In this document: positions 8,791 through 17,167 of the stretch, in pieces
Position numbering within the stretch: position 1 is the first letter of the stretch
Layout: each line of letters begins with the position of its first letter
Assembly (NCBI GenBank): GCA_035504735.1
Contig: DATJRJ010000129.1
Location: 7,708 to 71,707, forward strand
Direction: 5' to 3'
Origin: JAJPIG01 sp035504735
Lineage (GTDB): Bacteria > Desulfobacterota > Binatia > Binatales > Binataceae
Length of the DNA stretch: 64,000 bases
The notes under the pieces: model-generated
Told to the model about the DNA's origin: nothing
The model's input: the letters and a program-made list of their open reading frames with translations, nothing else
The model's database searches: none
Position numbers and translations under genes: made by a program

Positions 8791-9833
8791 GACCCGCCTA
8801 CGGATTAAAAAGCATCGCCGGCCGGCTCGCCCTGGCGATTGCGGCGGCCGGCACGCTGGCTGCCTGCCAGCCGTTCAACGCGCCGATGGATACGCTGTCC
8901 ACCAATTCCGATCTCGGGAAGTGGATCTACTCGCTGTTCCTGCAGATAACGATCTGGGATTCGATCGTGATGGTGATCGTGATCGTCGCCCTGTTACTTG
9001 CGATCTTCGTCTTTTCCACTCGCGAGGGTGAGCCGGGCGAGCCATCGGAGCACGAATCGGACTTGATGCTCGAGCTGGCCTGGACGGTCGGCCCGGCGTT
9101 GATCCTGATGTTCATCACGATTCCGACCATCCACACCATCATCAAGACCCAGCCCTCGAAATGGCCGGCCGACACGCTTACCGTCCAGGTCCGGGCTCAT
9201 CAGTGGTGGTGGGAATTCGACTACCCGGGCTTCAAAATCCAGACCGCAGACGAACTCCACCTTCCTGAGTACCAGGTAGTTCATCTGGAGCTTCTTTCGG
9301 AGGACATCATCCATAGCTTCTGGGTGCCGGCGCTCGGCGGCAAGCGCGACGTGATTCCGGGACAGATTAATCAGATTACGCTCATACCCAACACCACCGG
9401 CGAATTCTATGGACAATGCGCCGAATTCTGCGGGCTTTCCCACGCCAACATGCGGTTCCGGGTAGTCGTCGATACGCCCGATGGCTTCAAGCGATGGGTT
9501 GCAGCCCAGCAGGCTCCGCCGGCCGAGCCGACCTCACCGGCGGCGATCGCGGGCGAGAAGATCTTCAAGGACGCGCCCTGCGCGATTTGTCATCAAATCC
9601 GCGGGATTTCCGGGTTTTCCCTCCAATACAAATACGGCTTTCGCGGCCCCGATTTGACTCACTTCGCGAGCCGGGGAACGCTCGCTGGTTCGATCTTTCC
9701 CAACACACCGGAGAACGTTGCGCTCTGGATTCAGGATCCGGATAAAGTCAAACCCGGGGCGGAGATGCCGACCTTGGGACTGCGCGGCACAGATTTGCAG
9801 GATCTGGTGGCCTATCTCGAGAGCCTGAAATAG
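8787..9833 (+). CDS. coxB: Cytochrome c oxidase subunit II with fused cytochrome c domain (caa3 type)
   Basis: 348 residues from the ATG at 8787, chosen because it overlaps the actF stop and is followed by a lipoprotein signal ending LAAC. Two membrane helices follow (IWDSIVMVIVIVALLLAIFV and a second near 95-115). The CuA domain has IIHSFWVP and CAEFCGLSHANM, giving the His, Cys, Glu, Cys, His and Met ligands. A C-terminal domain carries CAICH and a downstream MPTL methionine, a typical fused class I cytochrome c. The fused heme can take electrons directly from ActA, which matters because no actE is present. The open frame extends upstream inside actF; that part is not coding. Confidence 0.95.
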   Translation: MRPAYGLKSIAGRLALAIAAAGTLAACQPFNAPMDTLSTNSDLGKWIYSLFLQITIWDSIVMVIVIVALLLAIFVFSTREGEPGEPSEHESDLMLELAWTVGPALILMFITIPTIHTIIKTQPSKWPADTLTVQVRAHQWWWEFDYPGFKIQTADELHLPEYQVVHLELLSEDIIHSFWVPALGGKRDVIPGQINQITLIPNTTGEFYGQCAEFCGLSHANMRFRVVVDTPDGFKRWVAAQQAPPAEPTSPAAIAGEKIFKDAPCAICHQIRGISGFSLQYKYGFRGPDLTHFASRGTLAGSIFPNTPENVALWIQDPDKVKPGAEMPTLGLRGTDLQDLVAYLESLK

Positions 9834-9842
9834 GAAGTTGCG

Positions 9843-12320
9843 ATGGCTGCTCAACCAAAAACGCTAGGATTCGAGTACCCCAACTATCTTCAGGAGCCGC
9901 GAGGCATCTGGAGCTGGCTAACCACCGTCGATCATAAGCGCGTCGCCGTCCTCTACGCCGTCAGCGCGCTCTTTTTTATGGGAGTGGGCGGCCTCGAGGC
10001 GATGTTGATGCGGGGCCAGTTGATGGTGCCCAACAACCATTTTCTGTCGGCCGGCATCTATAACGAGCTGTTCACGATGCATGGCACCACGATGATTTTC
10101 CTGGTCGTGATGCCGATCGAGCTGGGCTTTTTCGCCAACTTCTTCATCCCGCTGCAGATTGGCGCGCGCGACGTCGCCTTCCCGCGACTCAACGCGCTCT
10201 CCTACTGGGTCTTCCTCGCCGGTGCCATCTTCATGCACCTCGGCCTGTTCTACAGCATCGCCGGGCTGCCCGACGCAGGATGGTTCGGCTACGCCAACCT
10301 GACCGAGCGCATGTACTCGCCCGGCATCAACATCGATACTTGGGATATCGGACTTCTGATCCTCGGCGTTTCGACCTTGCTGAGCGGCCTCAATTTCTTC
10401 GTCACTATCGTCAACATGCGCGCGCCCGGCATGACCTTCATGCGCATGCCGTTGTTCATGTGGGCGATGCTGGTAACGACGATTCTGATCCTGCTGGCCT
10501 TTCCGGCGCTGACCGTCGGGCTGATCTTCCTGTTCGCAGACCGCTTCCTGGATACGCATTTCTTCCAGGTCTCGGCCGGCGCGACCCCGATTCTGTGGCA
10601 GCACCTGTTCTGGATCTTCGGCCATCCCGAGGTCTACATCATGGCGCTGCCGGCCTTCGGCATCATCTCGGAGGTCATCCCGCCGTTCGCGCGCAAGCCC
10701 CTGTTCGGCTACCCGATGATGGCCTACTCGCTGGTGCTGATCGGGTTCCTGTCCTACGGCGTCTGGGGCCATCACATGTTTGCGACCGGGATGGGTCCGA
10801 TTGCCGACAGCACCTTCGCGATTACGACGATGCTGATCGCGATTCCGACCGGCATCAAGATTTTCAGTTGGATAGCAACCGTCTGGGGCGGGCGTCTGCG
10901 CTTCACCACCGCGATGCTCTTCGCGCTCGGCTTTCTGATCGAGTTCACGGCCGGGGGCCTAAGCGGTGTTATGCACGCGAGCCCGCCGGTCGACCTGCAG
11001 CAGACCGATTCTTACATCGTGGTTGCGCATTTCCACTACGTATTGTTCGGCGGCATGATGATGGGAATCCTGGCGGGCTTTTACTACTGGTGGCCGAAGA
11101 TCACCGGACGCCTGCTCAATGAAACAATCGGCAAGTGGCAGTTCTGGATCACCGCCTGGGCGTTTAACGCCACTTTCTTCCCGATGCACTTTCTCGGCAC
11201 GCTCGGGATGCCGCGGCGTATCTACACCTACGCGCCGCACATGGGCTGGGATTTCTGGAACTACTTCGAGAGTATCAACGCCTTCATCCTGGGCTTTTCC
11301 TTCCTGCTCTTCTTCATCAACCTCATCTGGAGCACGCTGCGCGGCGAGCACGCTTCCTCAGATCCATGGGACGCGCGCACGCTGGAATGGTCGGTGCCGT
11401 CGCCGCCGCCGGCGTTCAATTATGTAACCGTGCCGATCGTTACCGCGCGCGACGCCTTCTGGGTGCGCAAGTACGGCGGCGTGGCCGCGCATGGCGTCGC
11501 AGCACCGATCGCTGGTGGCGCGGCGGCCGTACCGGTCGGGGCCCCGGCCGAAGTGCATGAGCAAATTCACATGCCGGCGCCGTCGCTCTATCCGCTGATC
11601 TTCGCGCTCGGCGTCTTCATGATGGGGCTCGGATGCCTGATCTGGACGCGGCTCATCCTGATCGGCGGAACGATCACCCTGATGAGCATCATTGGAATGC
11701 TCTTCGAGTATCCGGCTTGGGGCCGGTTCAATCCGGAAATGCTCGCCGAGAGCACGCTGGGCCTGGACAATCGCAAACTCGGTATCTGGGCCTTCCTGGG
11801 TTCAGAATGCGTCTTCTTCGCATCTTTGATCTCGACCTACATGGTCTACAAGGACCGCAACATGGGCGGTCACGACGCGATGATTCTCAACATCCCGCTG
11901 ACCTCGTTCAGCACCTTTGTCCTGCTGACTTCGAGCTTGCTGATGGTGTTGGCGCTGGCCGCGGTGCAACGCGATGATCGCAAATGGGGCGCCTTCTGGC
12001 TCTTCGGCACCGCCTTCTTCGGCCTGATCTTCCTGGGCGGCCAGGCCTTTGAGTTCACCGACTTCGTGCTGCAGGGCCTCAAGATTCAGACCAACCTGTT
12101 CGGCCAGTGTTTCTATACGCTGGTCGGCTTCCACGGTATTCACGTTCTGATCGGGGTGTGCTGGCTGCTGGTGCTGGCGTTCGCAACCGCCGGCGGCAAG
12201 ATTGGCAAGGACCGCAGCCTCGCGGTCGAGATCGGCGGCCTTTACTGGCACTTCGTCGATATCGTATGGGTGGTTATCTTCACACTGGTATACCTGATGC
12301 GGACGGTGAAACACGCATGA
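9843..12320 (+). CDS. coxAC: Cytochrome c oxidase subunit I/III fusion
   Basis: 825-residue fusion. Residues 1 to about 530 are subunit I. TMHGTTMIF holds a heme-ligand His. GHPEVYIMALPAFG holds the CuB His, the cross-linked Tyr and the D-channel Glu. WGHHMF holds the two CuB His, PTGIKIFSWIATVWGG the K-channel Lys, and VAHFHYVLFGG the heme-ligand His pair. These mark a type A heme-copper oxidase that pumps protons. After an Ala/Pro-rich linker, residues about 575-825 are subunit III (LGSECVFFASLISTYM). AGGAAG precedes the ATG. The stop overlaps coxD. Confidence 0.95.
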   Translation: MAAQPKTLGFEYPNYLQEPRGIWSWLTTVDHKRVAVLYAVSALFFMGVGGLEAMLMRGQLMVPNNHFLSAGIYNELFTMHGTTMIFLVVMPIELGFFANFFIPLQIGARDVAFPRLNALSYWVFLAGAIFMHLGLFYSIAGLPDAGWFGYANLTERMYSPGINIDTWDIGLLILGVSTLLSGLNFFVTIVNMRAPGMTFMRMPLFMWAMLVTTILILLAFPALTVGLIFLFADRFLDTHFFQVSAGATPILWQHLFWIFGHPEVYIMALPAFGIISEVIPPFARKPLFGYPMMAYSLVLIGFLSYGVWGHHMFATGMGPIADSTFAITTMLIAIPTGIKIFSWIATVWGGRLRFTTAMLFALGFLIEFTAGGLSGVMHASPPVDLQQTDSYIVVAHFHYVLFGGMMMGILAGFYYWWPKITGRLLNETIGKWQFWITAWAFNATFFPMHFLGTLGMPRRIYTYAPHMGWDFWNYFESINAFILGFSFLLFFINLIWSTLRGEHASSDPWDARTLEWSVPSPPPAFNYVTVPIVTARDAFWVRKYGGVAAHGVAAPIAGGAAAVPVGAPAEVHEQIHMPAPSLYPLIFALGVFMMGLGCLIWTRLILIGGTITLMSIIGMLFEYPAWGRFNPEMLAESTLGLDNRKLGIWAFLGSECVFFASLISTYMVYKDRNMGGHDAMILNIPLTSFSTFVLLTSSLLMVLALAAVQRDDRKWGAFWLFGTAFFGLIFLGGQAFEFTDFVLQGLKIQTNLFGQCFYTLVGFHGIHVLIGVCWLLVLAFATAGGKIGKDRSLAVEIGGLYWHFVDIVWVVIFTLVYLMRTVKHA

Positions 12321-12670
12321 GCGACTACGCAATCGAACATGGCCAGCCGGCTTTGAGAGAGGATCCGCACGACGCGCATCCGGGACCCGCCGTTTACCTC
12401 GTAATCGCCGGCATTCTCACGGTGCTGACGGCGGCCGAGATTACGGTCTTTTATGTGTCGGCGCTGCAACCGGTGCTGGTGCCGATTCTGCTGGTGCTGG
12501 CGGCGGTAAAATTTGCTTTCGTCGGAGGGTTCTACATGCACCTCTATTACGACAGCAAAGTTTTTACGATTTTCTTCGGCGGTCCGCTGATGCTGGCGTT
12601 CCTGATCGTATTGAGCCTGCTGCTCCTGTTCTGGCATCTCTCGGGTGTCCTCTCGTTCACGGTGCCATGA
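12317..12670 (+). CDS. coxD: Cytochrome c oxidase subunit IV (prokaryotic COX4 type)
   Basis: 117 residues from the ATG at 12317, which overlaps the preceding stop in ATGA. After a polar N terminus of about 22 residues come three hydrophobic helices (VYLVIAGILTVLTAAEITVF, VLVPILLVLAAVKFAFVGGF, LMLAFLIVLSLLLLFW), with the KFAFVGGFYMHLYYD segment typical of small subunit IV (CtaF/CyoD-like). It is a structural subunit with no redox centre. Confidence 0.88.
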   Translation: MSDYAIEHGQPALREDPHDAHPGPAVYLVIAGILTVLTAAEITVFYVSALQPVLVPILLVLAAVKFAFVGGFYMHLYYDSKVFTIFFGGPLMLAFLIVLSLLLLFWHLSGVLSFTVP

Positions 12671-12693
12671 GATAAGCGGCGCGCGGTTCCCCG

Positions 12694-13512
12694 ATGCACG
12701 AATATAGCCCTGACGTAATGATTGGGATTATCGCGCTCGCAGCGATCTATGCGGGCGCGGCGAAGCTGCTCGGGCGGCGCTTCACGGCGCGCCAGCTCTT
12801 CGCGTTGGGGCTTGGCCTGACCGTGATGTTCTTCGCGCTGACCGGACCGATCGACCAATACGTCCGCGAGCGCTCCTTCTCGCTCTATATCTTCCAGCAG
12901 ATGCTGCTGGTGTTCGTGATTCCGCCGCTGTTGCTGCTCGGCACACCCGACTGGATGGCACGCCCGATCTTTACGCGGCGCTGGATCGAACGGCCGTGGC
13001 GGTTTGCGACCCGGCCGGTGGTGGCGTTTCTGACCTTCTCTTCCACTTTCACCCTGATCCACTATCCGCTGCTGTGCGACCAGGTCTGCCACGTCCGCCC
13101 ACAGTACGGCGATATCCGCGAGGTGCTGCTGATCGTCGGGATTCTGCTCTGGTGGCCGCTGCTGAGCCCGCTGCCGGAGTTTCCGCGGCTCTCGTACCCG
13201 ATTCAGATCATGTATCTGTTTTTGCTTATGATTCCGATGACCGCGGTGGCCGCGCCGATCACGATGGCTGAGACGGTGCTCTACATGTTCTACCGCATCG
13301 AGCCGCATCCATTCGGTTTGACGGCGCACGCCGATCAGGTCCTCGGCGGCCTCATCATGTGGGTCGGGCAGGGCGTCTATTTGATGTGTATTTTCACTGC
13401 GATTTTCTTTCGCTGGTCGCGGCGCGATGATCGCGAGGTTCCGGCGATCAACCTGCGCACACCCGAGCTGCGCACGCCCGAACTTCGCGTCGTCCGGCGC
13501 CCGACCGCCTGA
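12694..13512 (+). CDS. ctaG: Cytochrome c oxidase assembly factor CtaG (caa3 type)
   Basis: 272-residue polytopic protein of the Caa3_CtaG family, needed for maturation of caa3 oxidase, probably copper delivery to subunit I. Visible features are DQYVRERSFSLYIFQQMLLV, a Pro-rich PPLLLLGTPDW loop and several helices, with conserved His near residues 124 and 206-215. It sits 23 bases behind coxD as the last gene of the respiratory operon. The C-terminal tail after residue 250 has a short TPELR repeat. This family is unrelated to Cox11 although both are called CtaG. Confidence 0.87.
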   Translation: MHEYSPDVMIGIIALAAIYAGAAKLLGRRFTARQLFALGLGLTVMFFALTGPIDQYVRERSFSLYIFQQMLLVFVIPPLLLLGTPDWMARPIFTRRWIERPWRFATRPVVAFLTFSSTFTLIHYPLLCDQVCHVRPQYGDIREVLLIVGILLWWPLLSPLPEFPRLSYPIQIMYLFLLMIPMTAVAAPITMAETVLYMFYRIEPHPFGLTAHADQVLGGLIMWVGQGVYLMCIFTAIFFRWSRRDDREVPAINLRTPELRTPELRVVRRPTA

Positions 13513-13742
13513 ATCTTCGGTTTTTAATCGAAAAATCCGCTCACGCCGCATATATCGATCGGGAGAGTTGCCTGGCGATCCCCCGATGGCTAGCCTTTAA
13601 TTATCTAGTGAAAAGAAGTAAGACTTAAGTATCGATTAAGATATTCTTAATCGACAGCCGGTTACTCAGGTGCGTTGTTCCGGATCGTAGCGGAACATGC
13701 CGCCGCATCCGGGATCGCGCGGGCTCCGCAAGGAGGTCAGTC
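13513..13742. other. AT-richer intergenic region after the respiratory operon
   Basis: Between ctaG and the next gene. Directly after the ctaG stop a weak AT hairpin (CGG-TTTTT, loop AATCG, AAAAA-CCG with one bulge, 13518-13539) could end transcription, although no U-tract follows. Further on lie an AT-rich stretch (13590-13650) and a perfect palindromic element described separately. Confidence 0.4.
13632..13654. promoter_or_regulatory. Perfect inverted repeat TCGATTAAGA-TAT-TCTTAATCGA
   Basis: Ten-base arms separated by three bases, in an AT-rich island in otherwise GC-rich DNA, 89 bases upstream of the ATG at 13743. There is no U-tract, so a dimeric regulator's operator is likelier than a terminator. 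No such site was seen elsewhere in the window. Confidence 0.45.
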
Positions 13743-14756
13743 ATGAAACACTCTCGAGCGCGAATCATCCTCGATGGCATCATCTCAGGTGTGGCTGGGG
13801 CGGCGGTAATCGCAATCTGGTTCCTGTTGCTTGACGCGGCCCGCGGAGCGCCACTTCAGACCCCGGCGCTGCTCGCCGCCAGCTTGATACCCGGGTTGCA
13901 CAACGCTGCGGTCGCCGGAACGATTCCCTGGACGCTAGCGGCTGAATACACTGCGCTGCACTTCCTGACCTTCATCGGGATCGGTATCGCCGGCGCATTT
14001 TTGATCGAGGCTGCGGCCCGCGATCGCACGCTGTTTCCCTCGCTGCTGCTTTTCGTCTTCGCATTCGAGGTCTTCTTTATCGCGGTGGTGATGATGCTCG
14101 GGCCGTCGGCGGTCGCAGTGATGCCGTGGTGGAAAGTAATGATCGGCAATGGTCTTGCGACTGCGGCGATGCTCGCGGTTTTTCTATGGCGGCAGCCGCT
14201 GCTACTCGACAGCCTGCTCGGTCCGTGGGTCGGGGTGATGAGCGAAGGGGTCGTGGCCGGAATTGTTGGTGCGGTAATTCTCTCCGTCTGGTTCCTGATT
14301 ATCGACTCTGCGGCGGGAGAGCCATTTCGCACCCCGTCGATTCTCGGCACCGTGATTCTCGGCGGCGCGGCCGGGGCGGGAATCTCGTGGCCGATGGTTA
14401 TCGGCTATACGGTGCTTCACTTCATCGCATTTATCGTATTCGGCATCGCCGCCTCGATCCTGGTCTTTGGCTCCGAGCGCGAACCGCTGCTGGCACTGGG
14501 CGTGCTGGTCCTGTTTCTATGGTTTGAGGTCTCGTTCCTGGGATGCATAACGGTTTTGAATGCGGCGGCGCTCGAGCAGCTCGGATGGTGGCAGATTATC
14601 GCCGGTAACCTGCTCGCGTTAGCCGGAATAATCGGCTACTTCGAGTACGGCCATCGACGGATCATCCCGCGCATCGCGCAGCGATGGGGCGAGATCGAGA
14701 CCGAGGGTACCGTGAAGGGCCGGCCGATGGGCGGCCCGCCGCAGACGGCGCACTAG
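13743..14756 (+). CDS. Internally duplicated multi-pass membrane protein of unknown function
   Basis: 337 residues with a strong AAGGAGG ribosome site. The protein is two tandem copies of a four-helix unit. Residues about 8-145 start with GIISGVAGAAVIAIWFLLLD, and residues about 165-305 start with GVVAGIVGAVILSVWFLIID. Both copies continue with AARGAP/AAGEPF, then TPALLAA/TPSILGT, then YTALHFLTFIGIGIAG/YTVLHFIAFIVFGIAA. I do not recognise the family. The pseudo-twofold design is common in small transporters and channels, but no substrate is suggested. Its last four bases overlap the convergent dapB stop region. Confidence 0.8.
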   Translation: MKHSRARIILDGIISGVAGAAVIAIWFLLLDAARGAPLQTPALLAASLIPGLHNAAVAGTIPWTLAAEYTALHFLTFIGIGIAGAFLIEAAARDRTLFPSLLLFVFAFEVFFIAVVMMLGPSAVAVMPWWKVMIGNGLATAAMLAVFLWRQPLLLDSLLGPWVGVMSEGVVAGIVGAVILSVWFLIIDSAAGEPFRTPSILGTVILGGAAGAGISWPMVIGYTVLHFIAFIVFGIAASILVFGSEREPLLALGVLVLFLWFEVSFLGCITVLNAAALEQLGWWQIIAGNLLALAGIIGYFEYGHRRIIPRIAQRWGEIETEGTVKGRPMGGPPQTAH

Positions 14757-15550
14757 AGACCCAGGACGTCGCGCATCGAGTAGAGGCCCGGCGGCTGGCG
14801 CTCGATCCAAGCCGCCGCGCGTAGCGCCCCGCGTGCCAGCGAGTCGCGGCTTTGCGCGCGATGCGTCAATTCGAGACGCTCGCCCTGGCCGCCGAAAATC
14901 ACGGTATGGTCGCCCACCGCGTCGCCGGCGCGGAGCGCGAGCACCGTGATACGGTTGGGCTCACGGACCCCGGTGATTCCCTCGCGGCCGAAAACGGCGT
15001 TGCCGGCGAAATCAATTCCGCGTGCTTCGGCGATCGTGCGTCCGAGCGCGAGCGCGGTGCCGCTCGGCGCGTCGACTTTCGTGCGGTGGTGAATCTCGAG
15101 CACCTCCGCATCGAAGTCCGGCAGGATCTTCGCCACCTCGGCGACGATGCGCATCAGCACGTTGACGCCGATACTCATGTTGGGCGCGATGAGGGTGCGC
15201 GTTCGCGGCGCGATCGCGCGCGCCCTGGCGTCCAGCTCGGGAGTGAAGCCGGTCGAGCCGATTACGATCGCCGCCCCTTTCGCGGCAGCGATTTCGAGAT
15301 GAGCCAGCGAAGCGGCGACGCTCGTGAAATCCAGTGTGACGGTATCGGGCCGCACGATCGCGGCATAGTCCTCGGTGATCGCGACGTCCAGCCGGCCGAT
15401 TCCAGCCGTCTCGCCCGCATCGCGGCTCAATGCCCCGGCGCCGGGCGCTTCCAGAGCGCCGATGATCCGATGAGCCGGATCCGCCGCGGCCAGCGCGATA
15501 AGCAGCCGGCCCATGCGCCCGGCTGCTCCCGCGATGATCAGATTAGCCAT
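14753..15550 (-). CDS. dapB: 4-hydroxy-tetrahydrodipicolinate reductase
   Basis: 265 residues; reduces the dapA product to tetrahydrodipicolinate, the substrate of DapL. The N-terminal Rossmann motif GAAGRMGRL binds NAD(P)H, TLDFTSVAASLAHLE forms the second part of the nucleotide site, and EIHHRTKVDAPSGTAL contains the catalytic His and Lys signature. It is the last gene of a minus-strand run and follows the MetE-like gene by 49 bases. The frame starts with ATG at 15550. No dapA lies in the window. Confidence 0.95.
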   Translation of the reverse strand: MANLIIAGAAGRMGRLLIALAAADPAHRIIGALEAPGAGALSRDAGETAGIGRLDVAITEDYAAIVRPDTVTLDFTSVAASLAHLEIAAAKGAAIVIGSTGFTPELDARARAIAPRTRTLIAPNMSIGVNVLMRIVAEVAKILPDFDAEVLEIHHRTKVDAPSGTALALGRTIAEARGIDFAGNAVFGREGITGVREPNRITVLALRAGDAVGDHTVIFGGQGERLELTHRAQSRDSLARGALRAAAWIERQPPGLYSMRDVLGL

Positions 15551-15599
15551 CGCCGATTCCCCTTGCCGGCAGTAAGGCGTCCAGCCATGCGGGCGGCCA

Positions 15600-16664
15600 T
15601 CACATCCCGCGCAAAATCTCGACGGCTTGCAGGTGGTTTCGCTGAATCTGCGGCAGCCGCGCGACCGGCTCGCGGCCGAAGCCGCACGGCGCGGCGATGC
15701 CGAACTGCGGCAGGTATTTGCGCGACAGCCTCAGACGAGTCCTGAAACCTTCGAGATCATCCATATCGTGAATCACGCCCAGGTAAATCGGCGTGCGCCC
15801 GATTTTCAGATCGCCGAGTGGGCGAAAAAATTCGTCGGCCGTGCGCTTGAGGGTTGGAATGTGAACAAAGTCGACTCGCCGACGCGCAGCCGCGACGATC
15901 GCATTGGTGAAGCGCACCGGCATACTGAGATCTTCTGGCTCGAAGCAGGGCCATCCGCCGAGCGTTCCGTAGCAGAGATGGAACCCGAGCATCACCGTTT
16001 CCGGAATTCCCGCCACCAGCCGGCCGACCTGCGCGACGTTGCGTTCAAACGCTCCTTCCCTCGGCAGATACGGCAGTTGTCCGGCGAGATCACCCATTTC
16101 AAGCGCCGCGTCCCATTGAATCGCGAGGTCGTGGGGCGGAATTTTCTCGACCAGTTTGGCGACCTCGGCGCGCATCGCAGCCTCGAAGCCCGGAATAATC
16201 CGCGGGTACTCCGAGTAATCGTGGAAGTAGGGCGTGATGACGCTATAGGTGAGCGGCAGCGAGACCTGAAATCGAACGTTCCCGGGAATGACGCCCTCTT
16301 CCTTCAGCTTCCTGAAGATGAAGTAGGAGTTGACCGCGTCTTTGGTGAAGCCGAGCCGCCATCCGGGATCGCCAAATTTAACTTCCTTGACCCCGGGTTT
16401 GATGCGGAAGCCCCACTCGTCACGAAGGCTGCGCGGCCGCCATCGCTCGACGCCATCATCGGGCGCCGGGCGGCTCAGTGTTTCGAGCTGCGGATGGCCG
16501 TTGAAGACGCGGTAGGCGACGCCGTCGACCCAATACTGCCGATCGCCGACTTCGCCGTCGGGGATACACGGAAGCATCGGCGCGAGCGGCGCGGCGAAAT
16601 TCCGAAAGACTTCTTCGACTGTTTCGAGTGGAACACTTCCGACCATCAGCAATTCGTTCGCCAT
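15600..16664 (-). CDS. UROD/MetE-like TIM-barrel protein of unknown function
   Basis: 354 residues. The C-terminal half looks like the catalytic barrel of cobalamin-independent methionine synthase: FHLCYGTLGGWP, HIPTLKR, YLGVIHDMDDLEGFRTRLR and PQFGIAAPCGFGR. The last resembles the zinc-site segment of MetE, where a Cys lies next to FG. His and Cys at these places suggest metal-dependent methyl or C1 chemistry. The first 100 residues (IPDGEVGDRQYWVDG, WGFRIKPGVKE) match no domain I can name. It is too short and divergent to be MetE itself. The context (gpsA, dapB) does not identify a substrate. Confidence 0.7.
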   Translation of the reverse strand: MANELLMVGSVPLETVEEVFRNFAAPLAPMLPCIPDGEVGDRQYWVDGVAYRVFNGHPQLETLSRPAPDDGVERWRPRSLRDEWGFRIKPGVKEVKFGDPGWRLGFTKDAVNSYFIFRKLKEEGVIPGNVRFQVSLPLTYSVITPYFHDYSEYPRIIPGFEAAMRAEVAKLVEKIPPHDLAIQWDAALEMGDLAGQLPYLPREGAFERNVAQVGRLVAGIPETVMLGFHLCYGTLGGWPCFEPEDLSMPVRFTNAIVAAARRRVDFVHIPTLKRTADEFFRPLGDLKIGRTPIYLGVIHDMDDLEGFRTRLRLSRKYLPQFGIAAPCGFGREPVARLPQIQRNHLQAVEILRGM

Positions 16665-16869
16665 GGCAGTCCTATAGCGTTCCGCTGAAGAATCTCAAAA
16701 CGGATCTATCTCGATATACCGTAGGCAAGGCGCATGACTTACAGAAGTGCCGAGGCGATCCCAGGATTTCAGGTGCGGCTCAGCACTAGATGAAGAACCG
16801 ATGCGACAGAGTGACGGGGCTTCGCTCAGGTCTCCTGATGCGGGCAGGATACCCGGAAAATCACCGAGC

Positions 16870-17148
16870 TTACGAGCCGGTCGCAGCCCCACCGCCAGCC
16901 GCCGCAGGCGGTGCCGCGGCCGATGCGGCCGCGCCCTCCGCGGGCTTGGCGCCCCGCGAGGCCTGGTAATGCTGCTCGCAGAGGCTGCCCTTGAAGCGGG
17001 GCTTGCGGCATTTTTCTTCGGTGCAGATTTTGTAGCGCGCCTTGGGCATCTCGCCGCGCCGCCATAGCCGATAATGCTGGCGGCAATAATTCTTGGCGAA
17101 CGCCTCGCGCTTGCAATCCGTGGCCTTGCAATTCCCTTTGGTTGCCAT
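16870..17148 (-). CDS. Small protein with two Cys/His zinc-binding-type repeats
   Basis: 92 residues from the ATG at 17148, preceded by GAAGGGAAGC. An upstream in-frame extension would run into gpsA and is unlikely. Two copies of the pattern C-x4-C-x9-C-x2-H (C7, C12, C22, H25 and C42, C47, C57, H60) are spaced by exactly 35 residues, each with a basic segment (YRLWRRGEMPKARYK). The tail after residue 65 is low-complexity Ala/Gly/Pro. The repeat resembles small deltaproteobacterial vegetative-type proteins as I remember them. Metal binding and perhaps nucleic acid binding are inferred. It lies 19 bases after gpsA. Confidence 0.72.
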   Translation of the reverse strand: MATKGNCKATDCKREAFAKNYCRQHYRLWRRGEMPKARYKICTEEKCRKPRFKGSLCEQHYQASRGAKPAEGAAASAAAPPAAAGGGAATGS

Positions 17149-17167
17149 GCTTCCCTTCGACTTTCGA

